Origin: Owenia fusiformis
Lineage: Eukaryota > Annelida > Polychaeta > Sabellida > Oweniidae
Length of the DNA stretch: 64,000 nucleotides
Direction of reading: 5' to 3'
NCBI GenBank assembly: GCA_903813345.2
Contig: CAIIXF020000010.1
Span: 28,172,425 to 28,236,424, forward strand
Positions 1-14,131 of the stretch are shown here, piece by piece; the stretch's first letter is position 1; each line of letters starts with the position of its first letter. The position numbers and the translations under genes are program-made. Below the pieces are notes generated by a model. That model searched no databases, was not told where the DNA came from, and saw nothing but the letters and a program-made list of their open reading frames with translations.

Positions 1-817
1 CATATGCCTTGATAAACGCTCTTTCAAATGTATATGTGTTTGGAAAAATTACTTTCTCAACTTATCCTCAATGTTATCGTTCTAGATGCTAACTTTCACT
101 GAATTAATGGATTTCATAATTTCCTTAATTTTAGAGAACCAGCTTTGTGTTGATCTAGAGCTCAAATCTCAATAATTATTGAAATATAAATCATCATGAG
201 ATAATATTTTTTATTAGTTTAGACTCAAAGGAAGCTTCACTGTTCCTGTGGCTGTTTCCTCCCACATCCAGGGCATTTAGCTAATCCTTCCAGGACATGT
301 CAGGATATATATTTATACTTCCACATGAATCCCCAAATTCATACTGAAACTGCTGCTTCGTATCACATCATTATTTCCTCTAGGCTTTTTGACTTCATAT
401 ATTTCTGAGAATCATTTTATGAGGTTTAATTGCTGACACATATTTTCTCTGTGTTATAAGTGTCTTATATTTTCTGATCTGGAATTTGTACATATTTTTA
501 AGTTCTCACTATTTACTATTATCATTTTCATCTTATTCAGAGGGTGTGATTACTACTAGAGTCTCAGGGTTCTTTATTCCTTTCTTACCCCCCCCCCTCC
601 CTCTTTCCCATATACAGTAAGACATGTGTACAACGAACACCTTTTGTGATGGGTGTTCACCTACAGAGAGGGTAATTTATACAGATATTAGTAGAATATG
701 TGGAGAGGGAGGGTGTCTGTTAGAGACAGAGTGTTCCCTGAAACAGGGTGATGGTGTCCAAATAAGACAGGTTTCACTGTATTTAAAACATGAAGATATC
801 GCAAATGGGAATCTTAC

Positions 818-914
818 CTTGCACCTATGATCAAGGAATCACCATCACTCAATAAAATCTTGAAATAATCTGGGACGGTAGTATTACCAAGGAAACGATG
901 CTCCGAGTCAGGTT
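818..914 (-). CDS. Semaphorin, second coding exon (start of sema domain)
   Basis: Read on the minus strand, this 97-bp exon has a clean acceptor (TTTTCAG at 915-916) and a strong donor (CAAG|GTAAG). It enters in phase 1 and leaves in phase 2. It encodes EPDSEHRFLGNTTVPDYF followed by KILLSDGDSLIIGAR. The pattern of RF.GN, an aromatic, a KLL-like run and L.(V/I)GAR is the first blade of the sema beta-propeller. In semaphorins GAR is normally followed by N, which would be on the next exon. No continuing exon is visible in 1-817, so the remainder of the gene is outside the window. Semaphorins are secreted or membrane guidance ligands that bind plexins. The phase matches exactly the signal-peptide exon at 23841-23988. 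The subclass cannot be set from this piece; the first blade looks like invertebrate class 1/2 or 6. Confidence 0.85.
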
Positions 915-2131
915 CTGAAAACATAAAGAAAAGAAACATAAAATGAGATATTCAATTAATTCCAATCGAATGAATAACAAAATCTAATGTAAGATCAGCC
1001 TGTGGTGAAACAGGATATTGTGTGTTTCTATTACATCCTTTCTTTACAGACTACAAACATACGTCACAATATGTCTCTGTGTTACTGTTAATAGCAACAT
1101 TGATGTAATATCCGAATTCAAAGACAATCTCAAAGAGAATCCCTTACTAATTTTCCTTCTAATATTGTCTACCAAGGACCCTAGGCACATAGTTAGCACC
1201 AGTAGTAATGTCAAGATGGAACCCATTTTATCCGTTCTCAACATTTGAATGGAATATTTCTCCAACTGTAACTTTAAAATCCTTTATTTATTTTGGTTGA
1301 AACTGATGAGATTATCCTCTGTAAATCAGACTCAAAATCACTATTGTAATCCTTATATCACATAAATCCTAGTATTCTGTATAATCAGATCTCTTATCCT
1401 TGTATATGTCACTATATGTTATCCCTTCTTCTGCTAAAAGAACAATGGCGCTAGTTCTAGGAACACAAGACTAACTGGTAAGATCCTGACGTCTACTGTC
1501 CTACACTAATGGAATATGACAACATGTGTTGACCTGACAGCTTCCTTTAGCTGTATATCCTACACACAACACACTAGCAAGACCTTGGCAAGAAGCAGAA
1601 ACACTGAGTATAAGCACTCCTTCTCCTACTGTTTAACTCTCAAACACCTAGTAGCTAATCTAAATCCAATTGAAATCTGCATTAAATGTGAGACTTTACA
1701 CACCGCTGCCACCAGTTATATGTTTGAGGACTCTGTGGTAATCCTATCTCAATAAACCATAGAAAGTGACTCTATAAAATGGTTAGTTGGAAATGACTAA
1801 GTTTTAGGCAAACACTTCATTGGTTGTTTGCCATTTGAGGGATTAACAGAGTATATGTGTACATAACCTGATAAATGGTGATACAAATATATGATTAAAA
1901 GTGAGAGTATATAAAAGTTAGTCAATAATTTACTTATCAGCTACTATTCAACTTTGTTACCCTAGATTTAGGAGTCTGAATAACAGGATTACAAGAGGTC
2001 CTCTGGTATAGGCTAAACAGCCTCTGTCCTGTCATTAATTTGTAAGTCAAGTGGTTCCTAGTAACTATAGTTACCATGCCAACTGTTACTACATGATGAC
2101 AAATACTATGGTAACTATACATGATCAATTA

Positions 2132-2939
2132 CCCCCCTATCACACCAAACTCGTTCTTACCCGTTCTTGCCAGTCCTACGAAAACGTCGTAAAACGGGCT
2201 CAATCTGGCTGTGGTCGGGAAATATGTGTGAAATAATTCGCTTCTTCGTTCTAAAACAGTCTTCAATACGTCCATCTCGTTCGCAGTTCGTTCAGGTCGC
2301 ACCACGTCGGTATGCAACGCCGTAGAACGCGTCCCTTAGTCTAGAAGGTCATCATGACCTGATAACAGAACGGTATGGTCGCAATCGAATTTTGAATCGA
2401 TTCAAAATTCTAAAATCACATTCCCGTCTGAGAACGTTCATAAAGTTCGCAAATAGACCTTAGAAAGTTGCAGCTACGTTCATTCCGTTCGCACACAGTT
2501 TAGAACCAGTTCTGAAGAACGCAGTGGCAACTTGTTTGGTGTGATAGCTATATCTTTGCTAACTCGTTCATAAGCAGTGTTAAATACGTTCTTAATCAGT
2601 TTAAACCCGTTTGCAATGAGTTCTACCTCGTTCTCAACACGTCCTCAGACAGTTCAACTCGTTGTTAAAACGTCCCTAGTAGGATTGAAGTACGACGGTT
2701 CCGTTCGTAGTACGTCCAGCTCGTCGTTAGTACGTTGGCACTCGTTCTAATTGTAGAACGTGACGACCACGAGAACATTTTGAGCATTGTCTAAGTTCTA
2801 GAGGACCTACCCGTTCGAGTACGTTCGATGAAGTTTGTAAATAGATCCCAAACGGTTCTTAGTACGTCCAGTCCGTTCGTACACAGTTGAAGCCCGTTTT
2901 CGAGAACGTAGTGAGAACTAGTTTGGTGTGATAGTAGGG
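2132..2939. mobile_element. Dimeric 808-bp non-autonomous DNA transposon
   Basis: The ends are imperfect inverted repeats of about 26 bp: CCCCCCTATCACACCAAACT at left matches the reverse of AGTTTGGTGTGATAGTAGGG at right. Both are flanked by TA, as for Tc1/mariner-type insertions. An extra copy of the right end (TTGTTTGGTGTGATAG) sits internally at 2532-2547, and about 100 bp before it are repeated about 392 bp later, so the element is a head-to-tail dimer of right halves. The interior is CpG-richer than its surroundings and made of GTTC/GTCC words spaced about 11 bp apart. No transposase frame is present. Confidence 0.75.
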
Positions 2940-3802
2940 TAACCTTGCTTGCTACAAGTTACCACAGTTGATATTACCAGTTATGTAATTCTGTTACTTG
3001 TTCGAGTTACCTTAGTAACACAAATCAGTTCATAGAGCTAGTATAAATCATCACTATGGCAATCAAAATACTATAATAATATTCAAAGTAACCATATTCT
3101 CTAAGGCCAAGACATTTAGTTAGAAGAAATAAGAAATATTTGAACATAATTTCTCATGAAAAGTCTGTTAGCTTTGTTTATTTGTTATAACTGATGGAAC
3201 ATTGTAGCTGTCATGTCAAATGGGGCAAAAGTTCATTAACCCATCAATCTTAAAAATGTAAAACAAACAACTGATTTGTTGATTTTTAGAAGATATGACA
3301 TCACGAGCATTAATATCATCTGGTTAATTCCATTTAATAGAAGAATGCCCATTGATGGCATTTTCAGCAGAAATGCCCAATTGGGCAATGACTGCCCCTT
3401 GAAATACCAAAACTATGCACATTGAAATAAATTTAAATGGGTGATAATGCTATTGCCAAGCCACCAAAACCTGTAAATATATAATACATATAAAAAATAA
3501 AATAAAGTCTTCATGAATTCATATAGTATGTGTTCCTTTTTAGTAAATATCCAGGATCCCACTCTTTACTATCGGAATTCTGGCTATATAAGAGTTAACC
3601 TTCCATTACCTGAAGATTCATCTCCAGCCTTCATCATGATAGAAATTAGCAAAAACAAAATAACTCAAGCAGACTTACAGACAGACATAAGATGAACAAT
3701 CTTAAGTACACCATGACGAGCACCTTAGAATATTTTCAAAAGTGAGTAAATTATGGAATACATAACTTTCACTGGGTTGAATTCATGAAAGGGTTGATTA
3801 AT

Positions 3803-3841
3803 GTTTCAAAAAGTTGTAAATGATTCAAAAAGTTGTAAATG
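3803..3841. repeat. Two-copy 18-bp tandem repeat
   Basis: The unit TTCAAAAAGTTGTAAATG occurs twice in a row. It is a short local duplication in the intron with no evident role. Confidence 0.6.
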
Positions 3842-4186
3842 TATCAACACAGTCAAGTAGTTTAGAGTGCTACTCTGTTATCCTTGGAAAATTTCCACAA
3901 TTCTACTAAAGTCTACATATCCCGAAATATTCAATTTTGTAAAAAATTAACTGAAATCATATCTGGAACACCTGGTTTTTGCCATAAGACTTCATAATGT
4001 TTGTGTATATATTTAATAGGCCTGGAACTGATCATTTTTCGAGTTTATGGGTAAGGGAGGAATACTTTTTTGGCACAGAGCCTAAGTGCCTCACTTTACT
4101 GTTTTAAATGTTAGTATCATCTCATTTTATGATCAGGATAGTTAGTTGTTTGTTTGTAGATGCTACATGTACAAAATATGAAGCAT

Positions 4187-4242
4187 GATTGCTTGCTTGT
4201 TTGTAGTTTACTTGCTTGTTTGTTTGTTGTTTGTTTGTTTGT
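4187..4242. repeat. TTTG/CTTG microsatellite
   Basis: Runs of GTTT and GCTT tetranucleotides, interrupted once. A similar tract occurs at 41060-41098. Confidence 0.75.
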
Positions 4243-7200
4243 CAGTTGGAGAAATCTCTATATGCCATTTCAAAATTCTTTCTTTGCTTAAGATTCATAA
4301 ATTCTAGTCTTGCTCCTTCAAGCCCCTGTGACCCACAACCCCCCCCCCCCCCCAAATAAAAAACTGATTATTTTCGACCCTGATTATATCGATCTTGTTT
4401 AATTCATGAAACCCCATGGCCTATACCAATCCTTTAAATTTCCTATTCTCTGCAAAACTGACCCATGCACCTTGGCGTGACATTAAATGAAGGCAACATA
4501 TAGATAAATTATCACATTAACAACCGATTCAATGTTTCAATTGTTATGTAGCAATTATTTTGAATCATTATATTTTAGGTTCTCTCAAAATCATACCTCT
4601 TTTAATTGGTAACTATAGATGACCGTATTACTCTATAGCTTGGAGTAAAATATTGATGGTTCCTTTGTTTTGTTCATGAAAAATGGGCAATTTGCTTATG
4701 GCTAAACTTTTCAATGTCATTAAAATAGGTGATTAATATTTATATAAATTTGTAGGGTTCAAAGATAGAACTACATCATTGAATACTACACTAAGACAGT
4801 CATTCAAGGAGGATTCAAGTCCTATTATTGTCACCTACAGATTAATTGAGGTATATTATGACTGAGGAAATATATGGATCTAGCAATATAGGGCAATCTG
4901 AACACCTCTCAAAATAAATCTCAGTCTAATGACCAACCATAACAAAAGACCATTCCCAATTACAAAATAAAATTACCTCATTTAAAATGGAAAATCACCA
5001 TTTCGGGGGATGTACATTGGACTTGTGGGCGAATCAAGCATACAACTAAAAGTACAATTGGGCCCCTTTGTTCTTGAATAATCAACAAAGTATTTCCTCA
5101 GTTTCAAAGGCAAAGAAATATGAAATTGAAATACTCAATTATTATGTTAAATTAAAACAAATTATCAATAAACTCTCTAGAAACCTGACACGTATTGCTA
5201 AGCAAGAACATGACATTTCAATATATTCAAACATATTTACGCAAATCTTGCATGTGATTTGTATAATAAGAACCAACAAGGAACTTGAAAATACACATTG
5301 AATATGTCATGTTTTTGGATTACATGCTTGTATTTTGGCAAAGGAAATATTTAATTGGCACTATAGGCTACTATAAATAATCATATATAGTTTGCTAAAG
5401 AGTTCAGGATAAGGTGCTAAAATATTGGAACCATTGAATAGTACATATCAATATTATTGCAAAATAAATGGTTTATTGAACTTACACAATTTGATCTGAT
5501 AAGAGAGAATTTCATTTTTTCTGCAGTCTTCTGTGACAATTCTTATTTTCTGTTTTTTCAAAAACATTTTTACATTAATCGGTTTGTCACTTGTCTTCAT
5601 CAACATAGTATCGCCTTTAGCAAAAACTGTTACAGGATGACAATTGCTCCATTAGAGTGATTTGATATGAAAGGGTTCTTCAAAGAAATGTAACGAAGCA
5701 TTTTCAGATTATAAGTTTATTTAATGTTTCCATAGCAACTACTAATAGCAATTTCCTAGGAAAATAAACTTGAAAGAAAGTTGATTGTTGATAAGGAAAT
5801 CATAGGTATATAGGCATATTATGATTACAGCCTAAGACAATACTAACTGAAAACTGCCACTTTTTCTCAGGCACATGTATTGATCAAAATAATTATCCTC
5901 ATTATGATAATTATACTTGCATTATGATGAGATCTTAAGATAAACAATGACATTAAGGTAGGCAAAATAAGGTTGTTAAGTTAACCTATTTGCAGATGAA
6001 CTCAATATGGAAACTAGATTATTTCTTCTCTTAGGCATACCTTAATATGTGCTGCAACCCTAAAAATGTTCATATTGGTGTTACATTAATTCGACCTTTT
6101 TGAAAGTGCATAACTGGGAGGCAAAGCCCTGGGAGAAAGATGTCTCTTTTGAAGATGATAACAATATCATACATGAGAAGTTTGATAAAGAGAACTGCAT
6201 GATAGAGACAGATAGAGATCATCCATTTGATGATAAGATCCTGTTAAATAAACCACACTTCCTTATCTATAACATTGCCCATTGTAGTTGACATTTTCAA
6301 AGATCTGACCATGTTATTAACTGTAACTATAGATTTGCATGATGTAGCATCTCATACTGTGGTGGTTACCCAAAATGATTGATCTTTTTAATTTACAAAC
6401 AAAATTACAGGGTGATACCAAAAATGTGATCAATCTATTGAACTGCCTTAAACCATTCATTATTCGAAGCTCTGATGAAACAATAATAGAAATCAGGCAA
6501 AATACCTTATGGTTGACCCAAGTTGATAACTATAGTCTCTAATCTTTACATGAAGAAGGCTCTCTCTCTCTATTAAGCCCATGTGCCACCCCCCCTCCTT
6601 ACAAAAAAACTCCACAAGATTAAGGATTCAGATCTGTATAGTACAAGGACTAGTAGAGAGCCTGGTAAACCACAATGAAGTTATAACACATTATGATGAA
6701 GCAAACAAGGAATATAAAGAAAAAGAGCAAGATAACTCTAATGCAGTTCATGAATTTCATTCAAACAGTAAGAAAACTCATAGAAAAACAGGCTCATAGT
6801 GACATTTCAAACATATACTACTGACATAGACATAGCAGCTGGTAAACTAACAGAGAGTGACCCCAATGAGGTGACTGACAGAAGACCATAATGAGTGCTG
6901 ATTAGATGACAACACTAATGGAATAATGGAGAACACAGTTTGAAGGCCACTGAAATTAATATCATGATTCTTATCATGTCATACTTTGTTATCAAACTTT
7001 TATATTTTAATCAGACTCCAATTTGTCAAAAACTGAAACTGATATACCAAAACAATGAATGAATTTCAAGATTAATTGAATATAATTTTTAATGAGATTC
7101 CCAGTATAGATTGCATTCAGAGGTTTCTCAGAACGTATTAATTTTTTGTCAACACAAGAATTGTAAATTGTAAAAGTGGCGTTATAGAATGAATCCTTTA

Positions 7201-7813
7201 TTCTGGTCTAGAAGAAACTAGGTCAACATTGAGAGGGTCGATTTATACCTGGTCTGGTTGGGTGATTCCATAGACCCCTTAATGACTATTCTAACACCCT
7301 CAATGACCCACCTGCCTAATTCTAGGCTAAATTTCAGCACTTACATGGTGCCTATTCATAGAGCACACACTCAGAGCTATGAACCCTCCTCGATTCAAAG
7401 ACTACCCTGAAGTACATGGCATTGTATCTATTCTTTGACCACACTAACTGTGATGCTAGATGCCATTCATAAAACTAAACATAACAAACCAATAAACAGT
7501 TCTCAATACTGCCCTTATTAATACACACAAATATATATGTTTTTTATAACGACTTGAACTCCCTGACTTGATTTGAGTTTGCAGATCTAAGTTCTCCAAA
7601 ATGAATGAGTATCTCTTCTGATATAGATAAACTCCATTTTCTATGAAACATTATATTTTCAATAGATCAGCAATATTTTGCAAGGTGTAAAGTGCCAAGG
7701 TTTGTGGCCAGAGGGTCAAGATTACCTTGACACATCCTTTCACCACCTGTCATGTGTCTCTCTATACCTAGATCAGTCTACTGATGGCACATTTGTGTCA
7801 CTAAAATTCAATA

Positions 7814-8068
7814 TGAGCCAGGCCACAGGAAAAGGGGTCTTATCACAGATTTTTTCAATATTTTGATTTTTTGTTTATCTTAAAAAGCACAAAGAGACCT
7901 TTCAAATGAGCCATGACTTATGTCTTAACAATTTTTCCATGCAGATATAGACCAAAAAAAGTCGGATTTGAATTTGGCACATTTTCCTCTTAATCTTGGG
8001 CACATTTTTGGCTCTGTAGCACAATTTTAATTTTTGTGATAAGACCAGTTTTCCTATGGCCAGGCTCA
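7814..8068. mobile_element. 255-bp MITE with TA target duplication
   Basis: The left arm begins TGAGCCAGGCCACAGGAAAA and the right arm, reversed, begins TGAGCCTGGCCATAGGAAAA. Pairing continues through GGTCTTATCACA, giving about 35 bp of terminal inverted repeat with few mismatches. TA flanks both ends (7812-7813 and 8069-8070), consistent with Tc1/mariner-type integration. The interior is AT-rich and non-coding. Confidence 0.8.
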
Positions 8069-11000
8069 TATAATAAATGATTATGCCATCTTGATTCACA
8101 AGTTTCAGTTGCTTCAGTGTTGTTGTTTAAATCACCTTGGAATTCAAAGATGTGATTATGCCAGATCACTTATTCTCTCCAACCCTATTGCCTATCTAAA
8201 ATGACCCCAAGGACACGTCCCCCCCTAGGAGTAGGGATAGACCCAGAGTCTTCACAAGTGATAAGATCAGGGTGGTCATGGTTTCCCATGTATAATATGT
8301 GGAAATAGAGAAATAAACAAACTGTTCATTATCAGTAGTTTTGTAGACACAGGGAAATGAATGAAATAAACAACATATGGATGACCGATTAATGACATCC
8401 TCTCCATTGCTATTGCCCAAACATCAGAGATTGTCAGGGGAGGGTGAGACTCAATTCAAAACCTAAGTACAAGGAAATCAATGAAGAAGAGCACATTTTA
8501 TTGTCAACTTTAAGTCTTCATTATAGTGATCAGGTTCTCTCATGTCCAGGCACCAAGTTCTTTAACCAGCAGATGGTTCCCTATCTCTGACATGTCATCA
8601 TAGTACCCAATCTACCTTGCACTGAAATCTCACTACAACTAGATTTAAATGCAAACTTAGAGTTGATCTGGTTGAGCTGGTTAGGAATGAAGTCTATGAG
8701 CTTGAAGTTAAATCTCCAAATTATAATGAAACTCCAGAAGATGAAGTATTTCATTCAGATTTGAGGAAGAATTTATGGAAAGTTTCAAGAACAGAGTGCC
8801 ATTCTATGTTTGGGCTCCAAGTCTGCAGACTTTCATATCTCACCTGTAGACACATATAAAACACATGAAGATATTGTCAGACCTCAGTATCCATATCTAG
8901 GGTCAATGTAGCCCTAAAACTCAACAATATTCCAGATGTGAAAAGAAGTGAAGCATGCCTTAGAGCACAGTAAAATACAAGAGGACCTGAATATAATAGC
9001 AGACAGACTTGCTGCAAAAAACATTATTTCATTAGATACCACCTGAATCTTTATATGAGACCCAAAGGCAAAATGGTGCATTTCAGTTTTTGTTTTCATT
9101 ACCCTGTTATTAAAGATATAAAGACCTTCCATGCAAATAATGTTTTTTAACTGACCATCTTGATAAATACCTTAGGCCAAAAAGCTAGTAGTTATTACTT
9201 TAGATGAGTTTCTATTTGAAAAGCAAAATCAAATTTTAAATGTACCCATGCAATATGATAGTGTGTCTCTAAAAAAACAGAACTCCTGACGCTGGGAAAA
9301 TGACTACCATGAGCATGTATTCAAATGTACACATACTCGTCCCTGGTTTTCTGAAGGGATTGAAATGTATGAGATTTGACCAACAAATTACACCAAGGGC
9401 ATTGATTCATTATGTACAGCAAAAGTCTGGTTTATTTCAAGTCATATCCCTAACAAAAACTGGTCATGGTAGTTGGTTAAAAACATCATGAACAAATCTC
9501 CCCAAGGAGTGCATGAACAAACTTTTTCATAATCAGAAACAACTTCTTATGATACAAGCTGATGATGAGACTGCCAAGCATGAAGATAAACATCATCATA
9601 TTGGTGATTCAGATTCTGATGTGTAATAGGGTAATTGGTCAAGTCATAACCCAGCAGTGTTTGGAGTCCCCAATCTGCTCAGTGTTTATAGTCCTTCAAC
9701 TGACATCTGATTCATAAAATGACCAGAGAGTGAACTGGATAATGTACTAGTTAATTGATGGACATAAAGATGTTTGTTCATGTATATGATATGTACTTAC
9801 TTCCTGGCAAAATCAACCCCCCACCCCAAAAAAATGAAAATAATAGAACATTTTCCTAATTATTTGTGTGAGACCTGCCCTAGCAAAAATAATAAATAAC
9901 CCAGAGATCAATATATCAAATATATTCTCCTTCAGGAAACAATGATATTGATGCATAAAGATGACAAAGACATCTTGCAAGATTCAGGAAAAGCCTTGGA
10001 AACCAATCAAGTCATGTGTGACTCTGCTAAGATTGAAGTAATTAGAGTGAAGCCTGACATGACCATTAAAAAATTAAAGAACACAAGTGATGTTTTGATT
10101 TAACTGACAAAACATACACTTTGTCCCTAGAGTACCCCATCAAGAAGGGCTACTAACTAGAAAACCAGAAACAGATAAGCCCAGTGAAAACAGACTGAAA
10201 ATATATGAGCTGTCTTTCTAATAGACAATCAGCTCATCAATGGGAGATAATGCCAAGGAAAACTCAATTTTTTCTCTTGCTTGCCCTTACTCAGAATATC
10301 AGATAATTGTACTTGTAAGTACAACACACTATAAATGTGAAAATAGAAAACACAAAAAATGAAGGTGATATTTTATATTTCCAGTTAACAACACTAAGCT
10401 CGGGTAATAAAGAAATATCCCATTGTTTTGCGATAACTAGTTTTATGGGGGCTCTGATAGGAATTAAAGGCTAAGAGCACATCAGTGTGATGATGATAAT
10501 GTGATTTGGAGACGTGTTGATGTGACCTTAGACACTGGCTAGGATGAAGTTTCTGTCTTAGTTATCATCATACCATTCTTGGACCCTTGTCATATTTCAT
10601 TCTTCAAGTGGCCCCTTGTTATATTTCACCTTTTCAGTAAAAGGCTTCAGTAAAAAGGGACTAGTGACTTTTTTAAACAAAAATAGAAATGAAAGATCTT
10701 ATTTTGGTCACTTTTTATTTAAGCCACCCCGAAACACACTTTTCCTTGTGGGATGCATGTCAGGTCTGTAACATTTCCGAAATGTACTCAGTTATTTCAC
10801 CCAACATGAAATCTTCTTTTTCATTAAGCTGGCCATTTTTGAGGGTTGACCCAGGTTAAATAAACTTTTTGCCAAATGTTTGCTTAATTATTGGCTGATG
10901 AAAACAAAATAAAGATAATCCACACCTCCTCAGTACAAGTTCCTCAGGTCATCTCCTCATGAGCAGAAAGTTAATCAAAAATGTTTTAAAAAATATTAAT

Positions 11001-12442
11001 TTGCTGTTTTAATCAGTAATTAGGCATATGTGACGTTATTGTTTCATTAACATAAGCCAGGGTCTTCAAAACAAGATTTGACACGTGTCAATTATTATAA
11101 TTTTTACATGTATGTAAATGTTCTTTATAAACTCTAGTTCATTCAGGTACAGATATCTTGAAATACCACACTTCGCATATTTTGATTGATGTATAAGTAA
11201 TAATAATTTCTTTACCCCTACATGATAACATAAACTAATTGATTGATTTTGAAATAAATATTAACGCTCATAATGCAAAAAATAAAAAATTTAATATCAC
11301 TTCAGGAGGGTGAGCTGAACCTACTTGAGGTCCTGTTTAAGTTTTAATTAAATTTACCATTAGACCTTAATATGAGGTGAACCACTAAAAAATAATTGAA
11401 CATTAACATGACTCCAATATAGAATTTAAATGGACCAAGGGTTGTGTATTTGAGACAGTGAGCTATGGTGTTTGTACCAAACAAATCATCTTTCTAATAG
11501 GTGATTAGTACCCCTGACATCTGGACAAAGCAGGCAAATAATTTATTCCACCAATAAAATTGAAATAAATCTCAAAATCCTAAAATAAATCTCCCAGCTT
11601 TATACTTATACTGGGGAACTTTGAGTTGCTATCCGCCCCTTGGTCACATTTGCCAAATACAAATATTATTTTTGAAAAGATTTGATCTGGGGATTGAGGT
11701 AGCTTAGATCAAGTCTTGATAATGGCCGATTAGGATCCTAGGAACTCAGACTAGTCTTGCGACAAATGTTTATTTAAGTCTCAATGTATTTAATGAATGA
11801 AGCATTACTTTAATTGTGCCAGGATATATAGAGCTTTTATCCTGCACATGTATCAGAGATTGACCTGATAGCTTCAATTGCTTTGGCCTTTAACTCAAGA
11901 ACACCATTTATAATATCCTATTGGCATATATTTCCGTCCTCGGTGTAGATAACCATCCAAGACAACCTAGACATGTGGGGCATTTTAATCAAGTTTTCCT
12001 TTGAATATGGATTATCACGTCTGTCAAAATTATCAGAAATTTTCCAAGATATCTAGTTGCTATAGTGATAGAAGAAATTGTTTATTCAATCTTCTTTGTG
12101 ATGATGCACAAATATGACATTTAGAGCTCTATGGGACACTGATGCTATGATGGAGATACAGCGAGCAAAATTATATGAGCTTGTACTATCTTTGAAAGAC
12201 ACAAAAGTACAATATATGAATAGAATACAGATTTGCTCATCTAAGAGACATGGAGCTTTGTGTAATGTAGATAAATTCGGACAGCAGCCACCATAACGGC
12301 TGATCACGATTGTGGAGATTTTGACAAACTGTGTAAGAGCGAGTCTGAGTGAGCTTTTAAAGTATACAAATAACACTGCATAGAATCCAATCATACAAGA
12401 TGACCACTTAAGCCAAGAGGTTCATGGTGAAATTATATTCTA

Positions 12443-12958
12443 ATGTTTCTATTAATTGACCCAAGCCGTGCCCAGGACCCTAAATTCAAACCCATTGTTG
12501 ATAAACAGAAACCCAGTCATTTAAATGAAAGAACCCTGGTTCCAAGACTATCAATATTATTGTCATGTCTAACCGATTTACTCCAAAATAAAGCTTATAA
12601 TTCCCTGTCTAAAGTAAATCCAAACAAAAACAAATTAACCCTCAATATAGAGTTTATTCAATCAATTCAACATGGGATTATAGCTTCTAACAAGAAGCAA
12701 GAAAGGGTTAATGCAAAAGAGGCTTTTACTACTGATCAACAAGACAAACATAACCTGAAAACAAGAATCAACTTCGAGTTGGCAACTCAAACAGACCTGA
12801 CCATTTATGTAAATAGTTTTAATCACAATTACGCGTTCTGGTCAGACTTTGCAATTACCCACAATTCCCTACTTAATATATGGGTACCAAGAACGTTGTT
12901 TGATATGTATGCATGTATCAAAAAAAAAATTTTAAAAAACATTTTAACAATAATCTAA
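12443..12958 (+). CDS. Unassigned 171-codon open frame (doubtful)
   Basis: This is the longest single open frame in the semaphorin intron, and its length exceeds what I would expect by chance in sequence this AT-rich. The translation is rich in K, N, Q, L and I, with no signal peptide, no recognisable domain, no transposase or reverse-transcriptase motif, and a lysine/isoleucine tail from an A-rich run. No splice signals or promoter stand out. It may be a chance frame or a worn remnant of a mobile element. Confidence 0.15.
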   Translation: MFLLIDPSRAQDPKFKPIVDKQKPSHLNERTLVPRLSILLSCLTDLLQNKAYNSLSKVNPNKNKLTLNIEFIQSIQHGIIASNKKQERVNAKEAFTTDQQDKHNLKTRINFELATQTDLTIYVNSFNHNYAFWSDFAITHNSLLNIWVPRTLFDMYACIKKKILKNILTII

Positions 12959-14131
12959 ATCATTTGAATGCATCAACGATGTAAGTTTCGTGACTTCAAA
13001 CAAATGTTTATATGACATATATCTAACTCTTAAGGTGAGACTGATGCATTGTTCAAAGTATGTGCCAAAATGACCTTAGATTCAGGCATGATCGTTTTGA
13101 AAGAAGGTATCCCAAGGCATTGGATATACTGGATGTACCACATGGTGCATATCTATCACAGGTTCAGTGTTTGATTACATAAAATGTGTCTCTAGCCTGT
13201 CATCAGGGGCTTGTTTTTAAACTACATGGCAAGTCATCATGATCAGCTATGACCTGTGGGACAAAAAACATATATATTCCAAAATATAACATAATCTTAA
13301 TGAACATCTATCCGCATTTCAAAATCATGATTTGTTCCATTGTTATGATGTGTATTGTTTTCCATAACAATAATTTGAAATGATTATGTTTTAAACGCAT
13401 ATTTAACTTTTAAGTTTGGTATACTTAATGTCAACTTCACAGTAGAGTGGTTGAGGATTGGTTTCTGCAAACTAAACATGAATACTTGGTCAATATTTGC
13501 TGTAAGTTCTGCTTTAAATAACAATGTACAGGTCCCCCATATAACAATTCACAAGCTCTTGCAGTATTTATGTTGTATAGTTTGTTCTCCTACATATAAT
13601 TCACTAACTTTTGTGTGTACCCCTCTGATGGCCGATTCAATGTAAAAGAAACTCATTTTGCATCACAACCATCAAAGTGACAAAAGAGTTAACAATAAAA
13701 CATTTGTGACAAATTGTTGCTAACTTATGATTTTTTCATATTCGAGCATGGTGGGCAAGGTGTAACTGGAAAATCTTTTTAATGCTTCACAGTGTCAACA
13801 ACTGTTATATCATTCATATGTTCAATGAATAACTCATCATGCATGATATTTTTTTCATGTTTTCTTTATTTCATGATAATAAGTCATACAACACAGTAGT
13901 ACAGAGCCTACGCCTAGGCATTATTGGCCCTGTTAAAATTAACTATAAAACAATACAAATATAAAACACGTTTGGTTTAGAAAATAATCAGGAAAACTTG
14001 AAGAACATGATTACTTAATGATGCTCTAAGGCGCATAATATGATAAAGGCTGACACTTTTGTTTCAGTGTTATGATCTAATATTTTATCATTTATGAGGT
14101 AAGATCATCAAATGATCTGTTATCACTGTTT

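Noticed and set aside
624-830. Plus-strand 68-codon frame
   Set aside because: It overlaps, in antisense, the end of the semaphorin exon, and it shows no domain.
1044-1265. Minus-strand frame with a signal-peptide-like start (LTLLLVLTMCLGS)
   Set aside because: It was tempting as an alternative semaphorin first exon, but I saw no donor in the right phase to reach the exon at 914. The exon at 23841-23988 joins exactly.
2132-2939. CRISPR-like array because of regular short repeats
   Set aside because: The repeats are 4-5 bases at helical spacing inside a TIR element of an animal genome. There are no repeat-spacer units of 28-37 bp.
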